64,000 bases of DNA, taken from NCBI GenBank assembly GCA_963931925.1, contig OZ007581.1:16610450-16674449 (forward strand), in the 5' to 3' direction. A program made the position numbers and the translations under genes. Position 1 is the stretch's first letter; every line of letters starts with the position of its first letter. The stretch is from Onchidella celtica. Lineage: Eukaryota > Mollusca > Gastropoda > Systellommatophora > Onchidiidae. Shown here one piece after another: positions 1 through 11,603 of this stretch. The notes beneath the pieces are model-generated. The model saw only the letters and a program-made list of their open reading frames with translations. It was not told the origin of the DNA and searched no databases.

Positions 1-1638
1 ATGCATCTGATCTCTTCATTACAAATACAACAGAGTCCAATTACATCTGTCAGTGTGTCAAAAGAACAGACAATGCGCAGCACCTACAAGGATGCCATAA
101 CATGACACCTGATGCATAGACGATGCATCCATACACCTAGCATAGGCCTTTCTCTTCATCCTATCAACAAATATAAATTCAAGGTCCGACCCTCAAAAGT
201 TTCTAAGTCCGACCTAACCAGTACAAATTGAAGAAATTCAACTTAACACCTATGTAGAGAACATACTAATTCAATAATAAACATATAATAAATTAAGAAA
301 TTAAAGTAAATAATCATCATCCTTTAGTATAATGCCGATATCTGAGATCCCAAATGCTGTTTAAGTGTGGTAGCCACTGTAAACAGTCAGCCAGGTTTGT
401 TATTGTTGTTTGGGTCAAGCTTCCGTTTCCGGAAGCTATTAGCTAACCAATCCCGGTCTTGATTTGACCCGCTTGACCAAAAGTCATGTGATCATGCCTG
501 CTAGCGTCTGCTGTGACCTACTCACGGCTCACGCGCGTGCTCTGCAAATCCAACACCTCTCTCTTCATCTTAACTGGTCTACTCATTATCATAAAGTCCA
601 TAATGAATACGGTATCAATGAAATGTAACGAAAAGGCACACAAGACAAATCTACACATTGATCATAGTCGCAATGCTGAATTAAAGGAACCTAGAAATAA
701 TAATCATCCAACAATAACCTTACAACCCACGGAAGAACAAGTTAAAGTAAAGAAATAACTTGGTTATAATTCTTGCCCGTTACTCTCTCTCTCTCTCTCT
801 CTGCAGGATACTGATAGATCTAAGATAGACACTTAGTAAGATAAACTTTACCATAGATTGTTAGCTGCTAGCCTGATTGCCTAACCAAGCTGAACAAAGT
901 TCATCAAACCTCCAAGTATAATCCAAACATTATGATTTCACATCATCTAAATATTATTAAATACCAGAACTAAAATTATGGGTACAACTTACGTGAATTA
1001 ACCAAATGAATTCACACTTGATAGTCTACATCATCAGAGCTGGCACTTCACAAATTTTGAAATATTAATTACAATTCTTTTACTTTTATGTTAGTCTGGA
1101 CACAATGACACGTCCTGCTGTCTTGAAGACGTGGGTGGAACTGACTGACCCACGCTATCATCTAAGCGTCACCCAAACACGCGCAACCCATTTACTCCTT
1201 ACAGTTCACCAAGTGCAAATTCTAATAAAACATTAAAACAAATAAAAACATTTTCAAAGACCACCATCTTGCTCGTGTATGTTCCAAATACACTATCTTA
1301 AGGAAATATTACTTAACAAGATAAAAACTAAACAAAACCTATAATGTAGTGATACATAACAAGGTTCTACTTCTGGCACCAGGGATGGTCACTTAAACTG
1401 ACCAATCCTGGACAATACAGACAACGCTAAGACTATGGTTTAAAATTGGCGCATTGAGTACATCAGTTGGCAATGTTACTCAACACTTGCATGACTCATC
1501 TCAGTGCGTGATAAACAATAAGGGGAGATTATCTATGATTTCTGTGTGGTTACTTCCCCTTGACCACATCTAGTGGTCCAGCTGGTCAAAATAACGGGTT
1601 TATCTCCCTTCCACTGCAGCAAGCTCTGTTCTCAGCCC
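1..1638. other. No gene recognised; AT-rich intergenic DNA
   Basis: I see no coding exon, RNA gene or mobile-element signature here. A short (CT)n tract lies near 782-802. The 81-codon open frame near 513-758 has no recognisable motif and no second copy in the window to support it. Confidence 0.5.
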
Positions 1639-1660
1639 TGTAATGGTTCACCCCATTACA
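1639..1660. repeat. Perfect 8-bp hairpin at the edge of duplicated copy 1
   Basis: TGTAATGG and CCATTACA form a perfect stem with a 6-base loop. The right arm ends exactly where homology to the other two ubiquitin-like loci begins (a GA-rich microsatellite). TG...CA symmetry could be the right end of an LTR whose left end is outside the window, but nothing else supports that. Confidence 0.45.
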
Positions 1661-1869
1661 TATGTATAAGAGAGAGAGATTTTGTGTTGTAAGTTCAATT
1701 GAACAAAATCAATATAAATGTGCTCCACAGATGTGAGGGTCCTGAAAGTAATTTTCATCTCAGTTATGTTGAAATTTTTATCAAATTATACTTTATCTTG
1801 ATTACTGTGAATATTTCATATTCATATACTGTATTCGTTTTTCTGAAGTTGTTATCTGTCAAATTTCAG

Positions 1870-1961
1870 AGGCAAAGACTTTCATCACGTTGAAAATTTT
1901 GCATGAACTGCCGAGTGGTTCAGAAGTCGAAAGGGAAATGACTGTTGACCCCCATAATTCT
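1870..1961 (+). CDS. Exon for the N-terminal half of a ubiquitin-like domain (copy 1)
   Basis: The exon lies between a consensus acceptor (TTTCAG, ending 1869) and donor (GTAAGT at 1962). With a phase of two leading bases it reads through to ...EREMTVDPHNS. The pattern is two beta strands (TLKILHELPSG, then SEVEREMTVDP) followed by D-P-x-x-S, as in the first half of ubiquitin (strand, turn, strand, then the start of the helix). It ends in phase 0 and joins in frame to the exon at 3886. The small preceding exon is uncertain: the 17-base candidate ending before the GTAATT near 1750 would put this exon out of frame, so copy 1 may be defective. The assignment rests on pattern and fold length read by eye, not on a database match. 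Confidence 0.55.
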
Positions 1962-2546
1962 GTAAGTGTATTTATATATATATATACATTATAGTGCTAG
2001 CATCGCATCAGACTTGATCATACGAAAAATATAATACATGTACTGTAGTCTGATTCAAGGTCCATGAACCAAAATATGTCTTGAAAGTGAACGTACCCAT
2101 AGGGCCCAAATTCTGCATGGACTCCCATCTCACACAACACGCAAAATCATCTCACTCTCCTTGCCAGTGGAATGGTCGATTGCAGTTTCAAGCCACTGTT
2201 CTGTCTTTTGACACCCCCCTCCACCGACCTGTATTCGACCCCGGTAAGTTCTATTGGGTTTAGATCACTGTGATATGGTGGCAGTCAGAGGACATCATGT
2301 CCATGCTGAAGGACGGTGGTACTGGTAGCATAATATACGTTAACTGACTTATTCTTTTTTGACATACCTCTCATTATTCTCCTTCAGCCTTTCTGGCAGT
2401 CATTTCTTTGCAACATACACATTTCTTCAAATGGCCCTCTGACGAAGTTTTTTATAATGTCTTGGTCAAAAGTCATCCAGAAGCCCCCCCCCCCCCCCAC
2501 CGTTCCCCCTCCCCGCCTCTCTCTCTCACAAACACCTACACACTCT

Positions 2547-2586
<40 letters not shown>

Positions 2587-3885
2587 GTTGCACCATCGTT
2601 GTTATTACCTACTTTCTTCCATCGACGGATCATTTTCAGTGGGATTTCAATATAATTACATGTACAGTGGAACTTGGTTATAACGAGATGCAGTGTTAAA
2701 AAAAAAAATGCTTCGTTATACCCAAGGTCTCGCTATTCGAGTAAAAAGGCCCACAAAGGGCAAATAACAAGACAAGGGGTAAACCGACTTTTTTTTTTTA
2801 ATTAACGTGATCTCCTACCTTGTTAAAGTTATGAAATATGGTACTGAGCTAAATGCGATGAGCATTTATATAATTATATAGTAAAAAGTGTGCTGCATCA
2901 TATGACATTTCAAAGTTATTATTATTAGATTATAATATATAACGGAAGACAGTAAACAGCTCTTTTGTAGGAAATACATACATTTCATGCAGCTTCGAGA
3001 AGGAAGTTTTATCAATTCTTTTCAACACTGCCGAAAAATACATCTTCCTGTAGACAGCACTGAGATTTGAGACCTTGCAAAATTTGGGCCCAGTGGGTCC
3101 AAAGGGCAAAAATCTTGGTCCCCGAATTCTGAGGGGGATTTTATTAATCAAACTACGTGTAATAATTTTTCTGTGTAATAAAGCTATGAAGCATCACAGT
3201 GAGCAGCAGTATAAACAAAATTTGCTTTCCACTACTCTTTTGAACAATTTCCTTTCTAATGCAAACATTGCCAATTAGAGGATAATTAATCTTCACGTGA
3301 AGAACCCTTAACTGATCTAAGTTTTACGAAACGAATGAATGTCATTCACTCTTTACTCACTACACTTACTGCCCTGCGCATATGCTGCTGCAAACTTTTC
3401 TTTTCTCCGCTACGCTCTGCCCCCTCCCCCCCCCCCCTTTTATTTCCTTCCACACCTTTAAAATAAAAATGTTGCTTATTAGGTAGTAGGGATGAGCTAA
3501 GGTGGACTTTTTACTATCTATAGTGAGATGAGCTTGGAAAGCTGATCGGTCGGTTGGTTCAGAGACTGGAAGATACTCTTGTGAGTCTTGGCTGGTATAG
3601 AAAACTAGGCAGTATTTATTTTTCATGAAACAAAATAGAGAAATTTCAAATAATGGATTTCTTTTTTTTATTTTTTTTATTGTGCCTTCCATCAATACTG
3701 CTAACTTTTCAACTCCAATGTTTCGATATCTTTAAATCAATTAAAGTGATACTTTGTCGTGAAGGAGTTTCATCCACAGTTCTTGAAAAGCAGACCTGGT
3801 ATAATTTAACCAGGGTTAAAATAAAAGCAAAGGAACAAGTTTGGTCGAAGGTGTGATTAGATTTATGTGTAATTAATATTTTCAG

Positions 3886-4071
3886 GTGAGTTCATTCAAG
3901 AAAGATTTGGAGGAAGTCTTCAACATCCCAGCCAGCAGCATAAAGATCTACTGGCATCACGATTTCAATCATGGGGCTGAAATGCCCAACAGTGGAACTC
4001 TGGAGAGTTTGTGTGTGAAGGGCGGAAACATATTAAAGATTAGAGATGGCAGAAAAACATACTGTCATTGA
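3886..4071 (+). CDS. Terminal exon for the C-terminal half of a ubiquitin-like domain (copy 1)
   Basis: The acceptor TTTTCAG ends at 3885 and the exon runs in phase 0 to a TGA at 4069-4071. It encodes about 61 residues: a helix (SFKKDLEEVFNIPASSI), a strand (KIYW), a loop, GTLESL, and a last strand (NILKIRDG). This order matches ubiquitin's helix (KAKIQDKEGIPPDQ), strand 3, the short helix and strand 5. There is no terminal Gly-Gly, so conjugation in the manner of ubiquitin is not indicated. Copy 2 has the same exon with about a dozen amino-acid differences and no stop, which suggests the frame has been under constraint. I do not recognise a named gene. Confidence 0.6.
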   Translation: MSSFKKDLEEVFNIPASSIKIYWHHDFNHGAEMPNSGTLESLCVKGGNILKIRDGRKTYCH

Positions 4072-4892
4072 TATGTTATATAATCAAAAGGTAAACTACC
4101 AGTTAATTTTTCTGATGTAGATTTTTTTGTTGTTGCTGTTTTTGACTTGGATCTGTGGTAAGTCAGGTGTAAGAAATAAACTACCTAATACTAAAATTAA
4201 AAATCTCATAATTATTGTTATTGTTCTTTTTAATTGAAATGAGTTAAATTTTATTCTGTATATGTGTAAAAATATCTTTCTCTGGAACACAATGGAAGTT
4301 CCCCCCCCCCCCAAATTTATTCTAATCAAACCTTTCCCTCTTTCTGTCATTTAATCAGATTTTTCTCCCTTCTGTAAAATTAATCTTCCTAAGCCTGTGT
4401 GAGTTGTGCCATAGATCATCAATTTTCCTTTGAAGATTTCAATATAACATTACATGTATTGATGTCAAATACATTCATTCGGTATCAATGCTGAAAAGTG
4501 CTTGGGGTGAAAAATACAATAACCTAGCTGGATACCTGAGTCAAAAATCGCCAAAAAGAAAAAGTTGTATGTATACATGGAGCCAAGCCTCTCGTTAGAA
4601 ATGATACCCAAACGATACAATGAAATGTAAACTTAAAAAAAGGGAAGACAGAAGGGGAAAAAAAAAGAAAAAAAGAAAAATATATCAAAGTGAAAGTTAA
4701 AGAACTTAAAGAACAGAAAAGAACATTATAGCACAAGGAGGTATGCGACCAGTGGTTGTATTGTGCTGTGTTCTTCTTTCCTGTTATTTTAATCAATCCT
4801 TAGTACATTGTATGTCCTGCCTTCTAGCGTGATTGAAATAGTGAAACTGATTTTTTAAAAAGGTCATCCTCAGTCCAATAAATTCTACTTCA

Positions 4893-5380
4893 TCTATTAT
4901 TATAAAAGTGAACTTTGGAGGCTTTGTTAGCATACTCTTCCGTTAATACTTAGCCCACAAGCTTCAAATTTTACAGTCGTCGACAGTATCTACATACCCA
5001 GGTTTTCGTCACATGAAACATACGAAAACTCCTGTCCCCGAATTTATCAAAATAGATTTTTTCGGTCATTCACCATTTTGAGTGTGCCGGAAGAATGATA
5101 CCATTGTCAATGAACCGGAAGAGCGATCTGATTTTAAAAACGAGCACGGTTTGACGCGCCGACTGAACGCGGGAGTTTGGTTCCGCACCAAGAAACGAAA
5201 CCGTTCTTAGAACGGGGTAATTAAATAAAATAATTCTGTGTGAAATTGTGGTGTAACAGTAAGTTCTATTAGTCATAGCATGGAATACAAATGCCGTTTT
5301 AATGTAGCCTAGATCTAGATATACGGTTGCGCTTAGGGCATGGAAAATTTTGCAAGATATATCTTGCGCGGGTCGGCTAG
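4893..5380 (+). mobile_element. Non-autonomous Helitron (488 bp)
   Basis: The element begins TCTATTATTATAAAAG and ends GCGGGTCGGCTAG. A perfect 16-base palindrome (GCAAGATATATCTTGC, 5352-5367) sits 13 bases before the CTAG end. It lies between host A (4892) and T (5381) with no target duplication. Copy 2 of the same locus has the uninterrupted site at 26691/26692. TC start, CTRR end with upstream hairpin and A/T insertion are the Helitron hallmarks. No Rep-helicase is encoded, so it must have been moved in trans. Confidence 0.9.
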
Positions 5381-8014
5381 TTAAATACATGCGTTTTTAG
5401 TTGTTGTTTTTTCTACTCCTATAGCCAAAACAACTCAGAATTTTAGGCTCAACTTTTATCTGTTGTATATGTATAAACTGTATGCATACATATATTATAT
5501 ATTTATATACAGTATGGGATGAAGAAAGAGCCCATTTACGGAGGGCCGCATGGTAAACTGTTGTAATGAAATGGGAAAAAAATATATTTCTCATGTTTGT
5601 AGCCCTTGAGACTAATGACAGCCGGCATATTGTGCTAACAGCCGGGGGGGGGGGGGGGGGGGGGAGGGGTAAATTCTGAAAATGAAGGGCTAAAGTTAAT
5701 TAACGTGGGTTTTTTTCGTTGTTTTTTTTCAAATATCATTACTCTTAAGTCTTACAAAAAAAGTTATTCAGGTTTTTGCTTCTCCTGAAAAATGTGTAAA
5801 ATCTGAGATATGACAGTTTACTATACAGGTCTGGATATTATCTATCTCAATTTGTTCGTAATTTTGATATTGTTTTGTGTACTGGTAGAGCTATATGCAA
5901 TGAGTTTATTTCTTTTATTTGTATGTATCTTGACACACAATTTATTTTGGGTTGAATTTGAAGAACTTGGAGTGCTTGATCTTTTTCTTTATTCACTGAA
6001 TTTTGAAGCTCAAACAGATCTTAAAAAATACATCTACAAAAAGGAAAAAAAGCTAAATAAAAAGACATAAGTCACATTATTTTTGTTTTTTGTTCATTTT
6101 TCATTTTTATTATTGCTGGCCATTGCACACATGAAATGAATACGTTCATAACACCAGTGACATCAAAAATTCAAAATACATGATGTTCATTGTTTTGTAC
6201 CTGTCAATTCGCTTACAGAAAAATTCACAATACATGATGCATTGGGAAACAAACAAACATAGGAATATGAGAATTCAGTAATCACATGCAAATAGCTGTT
6301 TCTCTATATTGATAGTAATGATAGTCTGAAAAGAATTGTCAGATGGTAACTCTTTCTGTACCATTTGTCCATATATCAATCACAATTTCGACTCTATTGG
6401 ACCATACAATGATCTTTCAGCATTGTGGGGGTCCCCCAAAACGCAGACCTCTGATAACTTTTCACTGTCTTTAAATACATGATGCACACTTCATTTAGTT
6501 AAAATATAAATGTTAATAAAAATAATGTTATGATAGAATAACTTCAGGCCTGCCGTCCATGTTCTGATTGTGTAAATTCCACAGCAATATGCTGTTAATC
6601 ATTGCATCATAAGAAATTTACTGCTGAGGAATGAAGTAAATTAAATACATGTAAATCAATGGTTTACCAATAGTAAGAAGAAATGAATAATGGTCCAGAA
6701 GGGGAATTGATTGTGGTATGGAAATTGTTTTAAGTACGTGAACTTCAGTATTGGAATTTGCACTCGGGCTGTTGCTAGGGAACCACAGTTTGATTACAAA
6801 GCAGAATAGAGACATTGAGCTGTATTAACTGTTCAACTCAAGCTTACTATGTAACATATCACAGCCCCCCCCCTCCCCCCTTACAATTGGCTACGTTCGC
6901 TGTTCAACTCAGGCTTACTATGTAACATACCACGCCCCACCCCCCTCAACAATAGCCTTCGATGAATTATCAAAGCAATTCTAAAACATGCCTATCTTCA
7001 CACTCAAGACAGAAATTATCAACTCATAAAAATACAAAAAATGCAAGCTGTAATTTCATTATTTACCAAAACATTATCCCAGTCCACTGGATAAAAAAAA
7101 TAATATACACATTACTGACCGACATTAGAAATATTACAACTGTGATTACTGCGTAATACATGTATATAAACATGTTAAACCTCAAAATTCCACGTTCGTT
7201 CATACATAATACATATAAACATCAAATATTTGTTTTGATTTTAATGGATTGAATGTGTATACAGTTGTGTTTTCCTGTATACTGTATTCCTGTCATTTGA
7301 GATGCACGAAGTGACTTGATCTGGTTCATTCCATGAGCTATCTGAAGTCCGAAGTGGAATTCCATCAGCAAGTTATTTGTTAACCTTCTTTTGCCCAGAC
7401 ACAGATGCCTTTTCAACAGAAAAAAAACAACGAAAAACGAAAACAAAGGAACATAAAATGCCTGCTTTTTAATTATAGAGATATACAGTTTGTATTACAA
7501 CACTTAGTTTTATGTATTTTTTTTTTCAGTAAACTTACATTGTTAGATTATATGGGGTGATAAAAAAAATAAAAAAACTGCCCCAACATTGACACCAAAT
7601 ATCTCACAATCCTTTTGATGAATCCGTGAGAAATTTTGGTAGAATTATGTCCATTATATGTGTAATGCTATGTTAAAATTTCATTAAGATGTAATTATTC
7701 CTTTTAAAAATACTTTAGATTAAGATAGTGTCTGTCAAAAATCAATAAAACAAGCCAGCTGATCAAGAACGATGAAGATTTTAACGCAAATTCAGCTGTC
7801 CAGTGCACAACAGTTGAATATTTTTTCTCCTATTTTTTTTATCAAATCATCCGATATGATAAGAATTATATAAAAAAAATGTCTCTTAGACCATGATAAC
7901 ATAGGACGACACGAGATGCGCATGATAAAAAAGTTGTAACAGTGGTTACAGTATTGATGGGTAGAAGTAGTGTGTTGTGTCTAACGCAGTTCAGCCAAAA
8001 AATGGAGATTGAGC
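5381..8014. other. 3' flank of ubiquitin-like copy 1 and unannotated DNA
   Basis: Up to about 6960 this matches the 3' flank of copy 2, including noncoding stretches. The hydrophobic open frame at 5810-6070 is broken by an extra T in copy 2, so I do not call it a gene. A short direct repeat (TTCAACTCAAGCTTACTATGT-like) occurs near 6833 and 6901. Nothing is recognised at 6960-8014. Confidence 0.5.
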
Positions 8015-8018
8015 CTTG

Positions 8019-8920
8019 TGTCACGATTAAGGTTGATGACCTTGTACGCCACGAGTATAGAGGGGGTAAACTTAGTAGAGGAGAAGCTCGACACACGTGG
8101 TTCCCAAGTTATTCATTCCTAAAGGAAGACGCAGAATTTATCGGTCCGGGCGACAAGTGGAAGGTCGTGCCAGTGGGGACCAGAAGTGTTAGGTGTGTGA
8201 GGGATCCATGATGTTCACATTTATTTCCCAATAAGAAGAATTAATCGGTCCGGGCGACCAGTGGAAGGTCGTGCCATGGGGACCAGAAGTTGAGGAGTTC
8301 TGATGATAGGATGGGAACCCATCAGAAGCTCGTGAATCTACGATGGCGGGTGTGAACCGTCGGTGTGCTGTGTGTTTGCAAGTTGAAGAGTCTTGAGGAC
8401 GGGATGTCGAGAACCCCTCAAGGAACAAGTAATCTACGATGGCGGGTGTGAACTGTGTGTTCTTATTTGTGTGAAGCCAGGGGCGTCTGTTTCCCCTTTT
8501 ATCGTCGAAATTAAAGATCTAGAAAGGATTGTGTGAACTCTGGAAAAGTGGAAAAGTGAAACTGCATCAACGAGGAGGGCAGCTGTTGACAGAGACTATT
8601 AAGTATACGTAGTTAAGTTTATAGACAGAGGGATTAGATCTAGATGTGAAACGGGGAATAGATAATAGCCATGATCCCCAAGAGTAAATTTGAAGTATCT
8701 CTGTTTTTGTGATTATGTATGTGATTATCATGAGTTGAAGGTTTTGACATAAGTTTTGTCATGCATTTATAATTAAATATCGTTTAATTTAAATCTCACT
8801 CCATGTGTCCGTTGATCGCTGGTCTGCTTGCTTGGCTTGTTAGCTGGGTTTGAAAGGTAAATAAGTTAGGTACTCATCACACACGTGGTCGTGACCATCT
8901 TCACGCACGTGATCGTGACA
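8019..8920 (+). mobile_element. Solo LTR (902 bp) with CTTG target duplication
   Basis: The element starts TGTCACGAT and ends ATCGTGACA, a perfect 9-bp terminal inverted repeat with canonical TG...CA ends. It is flanked by CTTG at 8015-8018 and 8921-8924. Inside are two imperfect direct repeats (TCGGTCCGGGCGAC... near 8140 and 8244; TCTACGATGGCGGGTGTGAAC near 8337 and 8430) and an ATTAAA near the 3' side. No internal retroelement genes adjoin it, so this is an LTR left by LTR-LTR recombination. It differs from the other solo LTRs in the window. Orientation is assumed from the AT-rich 3' side. Confidence 0.8.
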
Positions 8921-8924
8921 CTTG

Positions 8925-9792
8925 TCATTCTAAAAGGACGAAATATGAATAGATCTGTGACTTGAGCGGTCTTCTAAATCAAGCCAGATACGCCAACGCC
9001 AATAAGCAGAAGTCAAACAAAAGTACTGCAATATGAAAAGCCAGGTGAGTGCGCATGCACTTTATGAGCTGTCATTAAAGTTCATGAGAGACGCGCAGTC
9101 AGCAACTCCTTCAGGTTCAGCTGATATGGATAAAGGAATGATAGATAATTGTGAGTACCTAGGGCAATTTGTCCGCTGATAAATCGTGACTTATGATTTT
9201 GTGCAACAGATTTGAGACAGAAAGAGCAAGTAATAACCAAAATAAGTTGTGAAAAAAGTCGCAACTAAGTCTGAAGAACATAATTATCTTAAAGAGTGAA
9301 TAATTGGTCTCACCTTAACCCTGCTACTGTCATAAGAGAGTTTTTTTGTTGTTTTGTTTTTTTCATTCCCGAGTTATCAGAGCCAATTAAATCAGCTTTC
9401 CAGAAAGGTATAATCTGTTGGCATTCTAAATCAAAAACATCCTCAATTCTAAATATGTAAGTGAAGACTGGCAGTTCCAACACCCCTGGAAGGATTTATT
9501 AATTCCTTTATGACAGCAGGGTTAAACAGGATGTTCGTCTCTCCCACTTAAGCGGACAACAAAAAAGGGGGTTAACAATATAATATTCTACTTTGTTAAA
9601 TAAATGTTCACTGATCAGAGTTGTCGAAACTGCTTTCTTTTCCCTCTAGGGACCAATAAAAAAATTATTTTTTGATAAGGAAACATGCAAATTAATGTGT
9701 TCCGCAGGTTAAATTATTAGAAACAAAATTCACCGGGTATTACACCCACGTCTCCAATATAATGGGCGGACTAAAGGTGCCAGAAAGTATGT
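8925..9792. other. Intergenic, nothing recognised
   Basis: I see no coding exon, RNA gene or repeat end in this stretch. Confidence 0.4.
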
Positions 9793-10239
9793 CAGGGGTG
9801 GCCAAACTGAGGCTCGCGAGCCACATGCTGCTCTTTGACCATCAATATGTGGCTCCTGGAAATATGTTGGCTGAGTTCATTTTTCATCACAGTTAGTACA
9901 TGTATAATATTTTTAATATTTCTTTTTCTGAGCTGTTCCCGTAATTCATACCCGTATTTATTACGTTCAGAATAGTTACAACAGTCATCAGTCAAGATTT
10001 TGAAAACATTTATCATACATAATATGTGTACTTTGTGATTACTGAAACTAGTGCAAATTAACGGTTACAAAACTGCACACATGAGTCAATATTGTTGCTT
10101 ACATGTATTTCTTAATAACATTATGTATACTCTTTGCAACAATAAAAACGTGTGTGATTTGGGGATATCTTGTGGCTCTCGAATATCTGAAGTTTATCGT
10201 GTATATGGCTCTTACGTTAAGCAAGTTTGACCGTCCCTG
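9793..10239. mobile_element. hAT-type MITE (447 bp)
   Basis: The ends are CAGGGGTGGCCAAACT and, on the other strand, CAGGGACGGTCAAACT (13 of 16 identical). CAGGGGT(G/C)GxCAA is the classic hAT terminal motif. The flanking octamers (aagtatgt and atacatgt) match at only five positions, so an 8-bp duplication is possible but decayed. There is no transposase. Confidence 0.7.
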
Positions 10240-11589
10240 ATACATGTTCATGTCCTGGTGCATTCTAAAGTATGTACGTGCAACGATACGTCACTCAGCT
10301 GTTGTAACTGTAAGTCTATGATCACCAAATATAATGAAAAACAAGAGAACACCACCCCTTCTCTCATGACTTCCAAAGGGTTAAGTTTACTAAGACTGAA
10401 TGGCCGAGGTCATAGTTGTGTACTAGAGATTTCAAATCAAATGTGAAGGACGGCGGTACTGTAAGTGACCACAAAATGTGGTGACGACACCAGTTCAGAG
10501 AAACAATTTTTGCGTCCGAACCGAGGTGCTTTTTTTTAAAAAATCTTTTAATCTCCTTACCAAAGGTTGAAAAATTGTAATGTAGCACTGAGCAGGAGAT
10601 AAACTATAGGTTATCTTTACCTTGACACAGTTATAAAGTTATTCAGACGCATTATTTCAAATAGTGGTGGCAAACTTGTTGGAGCCAAGCGGGCCTTTGT
10701 TTTTCCTGTTAAGCCGTGTTTTCATGCCTACGGAAAGGGAAGTGGCAACGGAAACGTTAAATATCCATCAAGAACAGTAGTAAAAAAAAAAAAAGTGTGC
10801 ATGACAACATTCTTTCTATATCACTATTTCAGGGCTTTTTGACGTTTCCATTTTTTGCTTTTTATTTGTCAGGTAATCGAGGCCAAGCATAGAAAAGAAA
10901 ATGCGATCTCGCCTTTTACCCCATGCTGTGTTAGGCTTGCTTTAAGATGTTATTTTAATTTTTTTTTTTTTTTTATCCAACCCTTTATCAATATAGCTCT
11001 TTCGAAAATTTTAGTTTGGTTTTTCAAGTGCAGAGCTAAGAAGTATAGAACTGTTGTGGAGCCAGTCTGGCATAGACGAACGCCGCAGGTCTTAGACCAA
11101 CTTCTAATATGTGGCTCCTGGAAATATGTTGGCTGAGTTCTTTTTCATCACAGTTAATACATGTATAATATTTTTAATATTTCTTTTTCTGAGCTGTTCC
11201 CGTAATTCATACCCGTATTTATTACGTTCAGAATAGAGAGTGATTTTGTAAACTATTCAAGCATTTTTAAGCTTGATATTTAGACTCAGCACGGCCAAAT
11301 TAGAGGAAGGAAATCGTAGAAATTATTTTTTTTATTTGGTTGCCATGGAAACGCCGCCATATTGAATTTTGCACCCCGAAAAATGCGTATTTTCAAAAGC
11401 CTAAGGCTTCTGTGTTTTTCAATGAAATCGTTTCAAATTTTATACACATGTACTATGGCCTAATGTGCATACCCGTAAGTATCAGTTCTTCAGAATATAT
11501 AATAGTTTTTTTTTTTCACAAATTTTTGAATGTTGCATTCAGCAAAATTGATATTTTTCACATTTTTCTATCACTCTCATATCATTTTC
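10240..11589. other. Intergenic with a second partial hAT-MITE-like block
   Basis: 11106-11236 repeats 9844-9975 almost base for base, with some gaps, and is a fragment of the same MITE family. A hAT-like end (GTGGTGGCAAACTTG) occurs near 10665. No gene is seen. Confidence 0.55.
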
Positions 11590-11603
11590 TCAAAAAGTAT
11601 GTA

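Larger units (their letters stand above)
1661..6960 (+). repeat. Segmental duplication, ubiquitin-like locus copy 1
   Basis: This block is closely similar, exon and intron alike, to about 23150-28390 (copy 2). Its first part also matches about 42790-43875 (copy 3). It starts in the GA microsatellite and lacks the two upstream exons seen in copies 2 and 3. It carries a Helitron (4893-5380) that copy 2 lacks. It lacks the TTAA-flanked insertion that copy 2 has, and the empty TTAA is at 6595-6598. A poly-G tract lies near 5643-5665. Confidence 0.8.

Noticed and set aside
5810-6070. Hydrophobic 86-aa protein
   Set aside because: The counterpart in copy 2 (near 27115) has an extra T that breaks the frame, and the surrounding noncoding DNA is equally similar.
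7942-8211. 89-codon open frame as a small gene
   Set aside because: It begins in flanking DNA, crosses the CTTG target site and continues into the solo LTR at 8019-8920, so it is an accidental frame.
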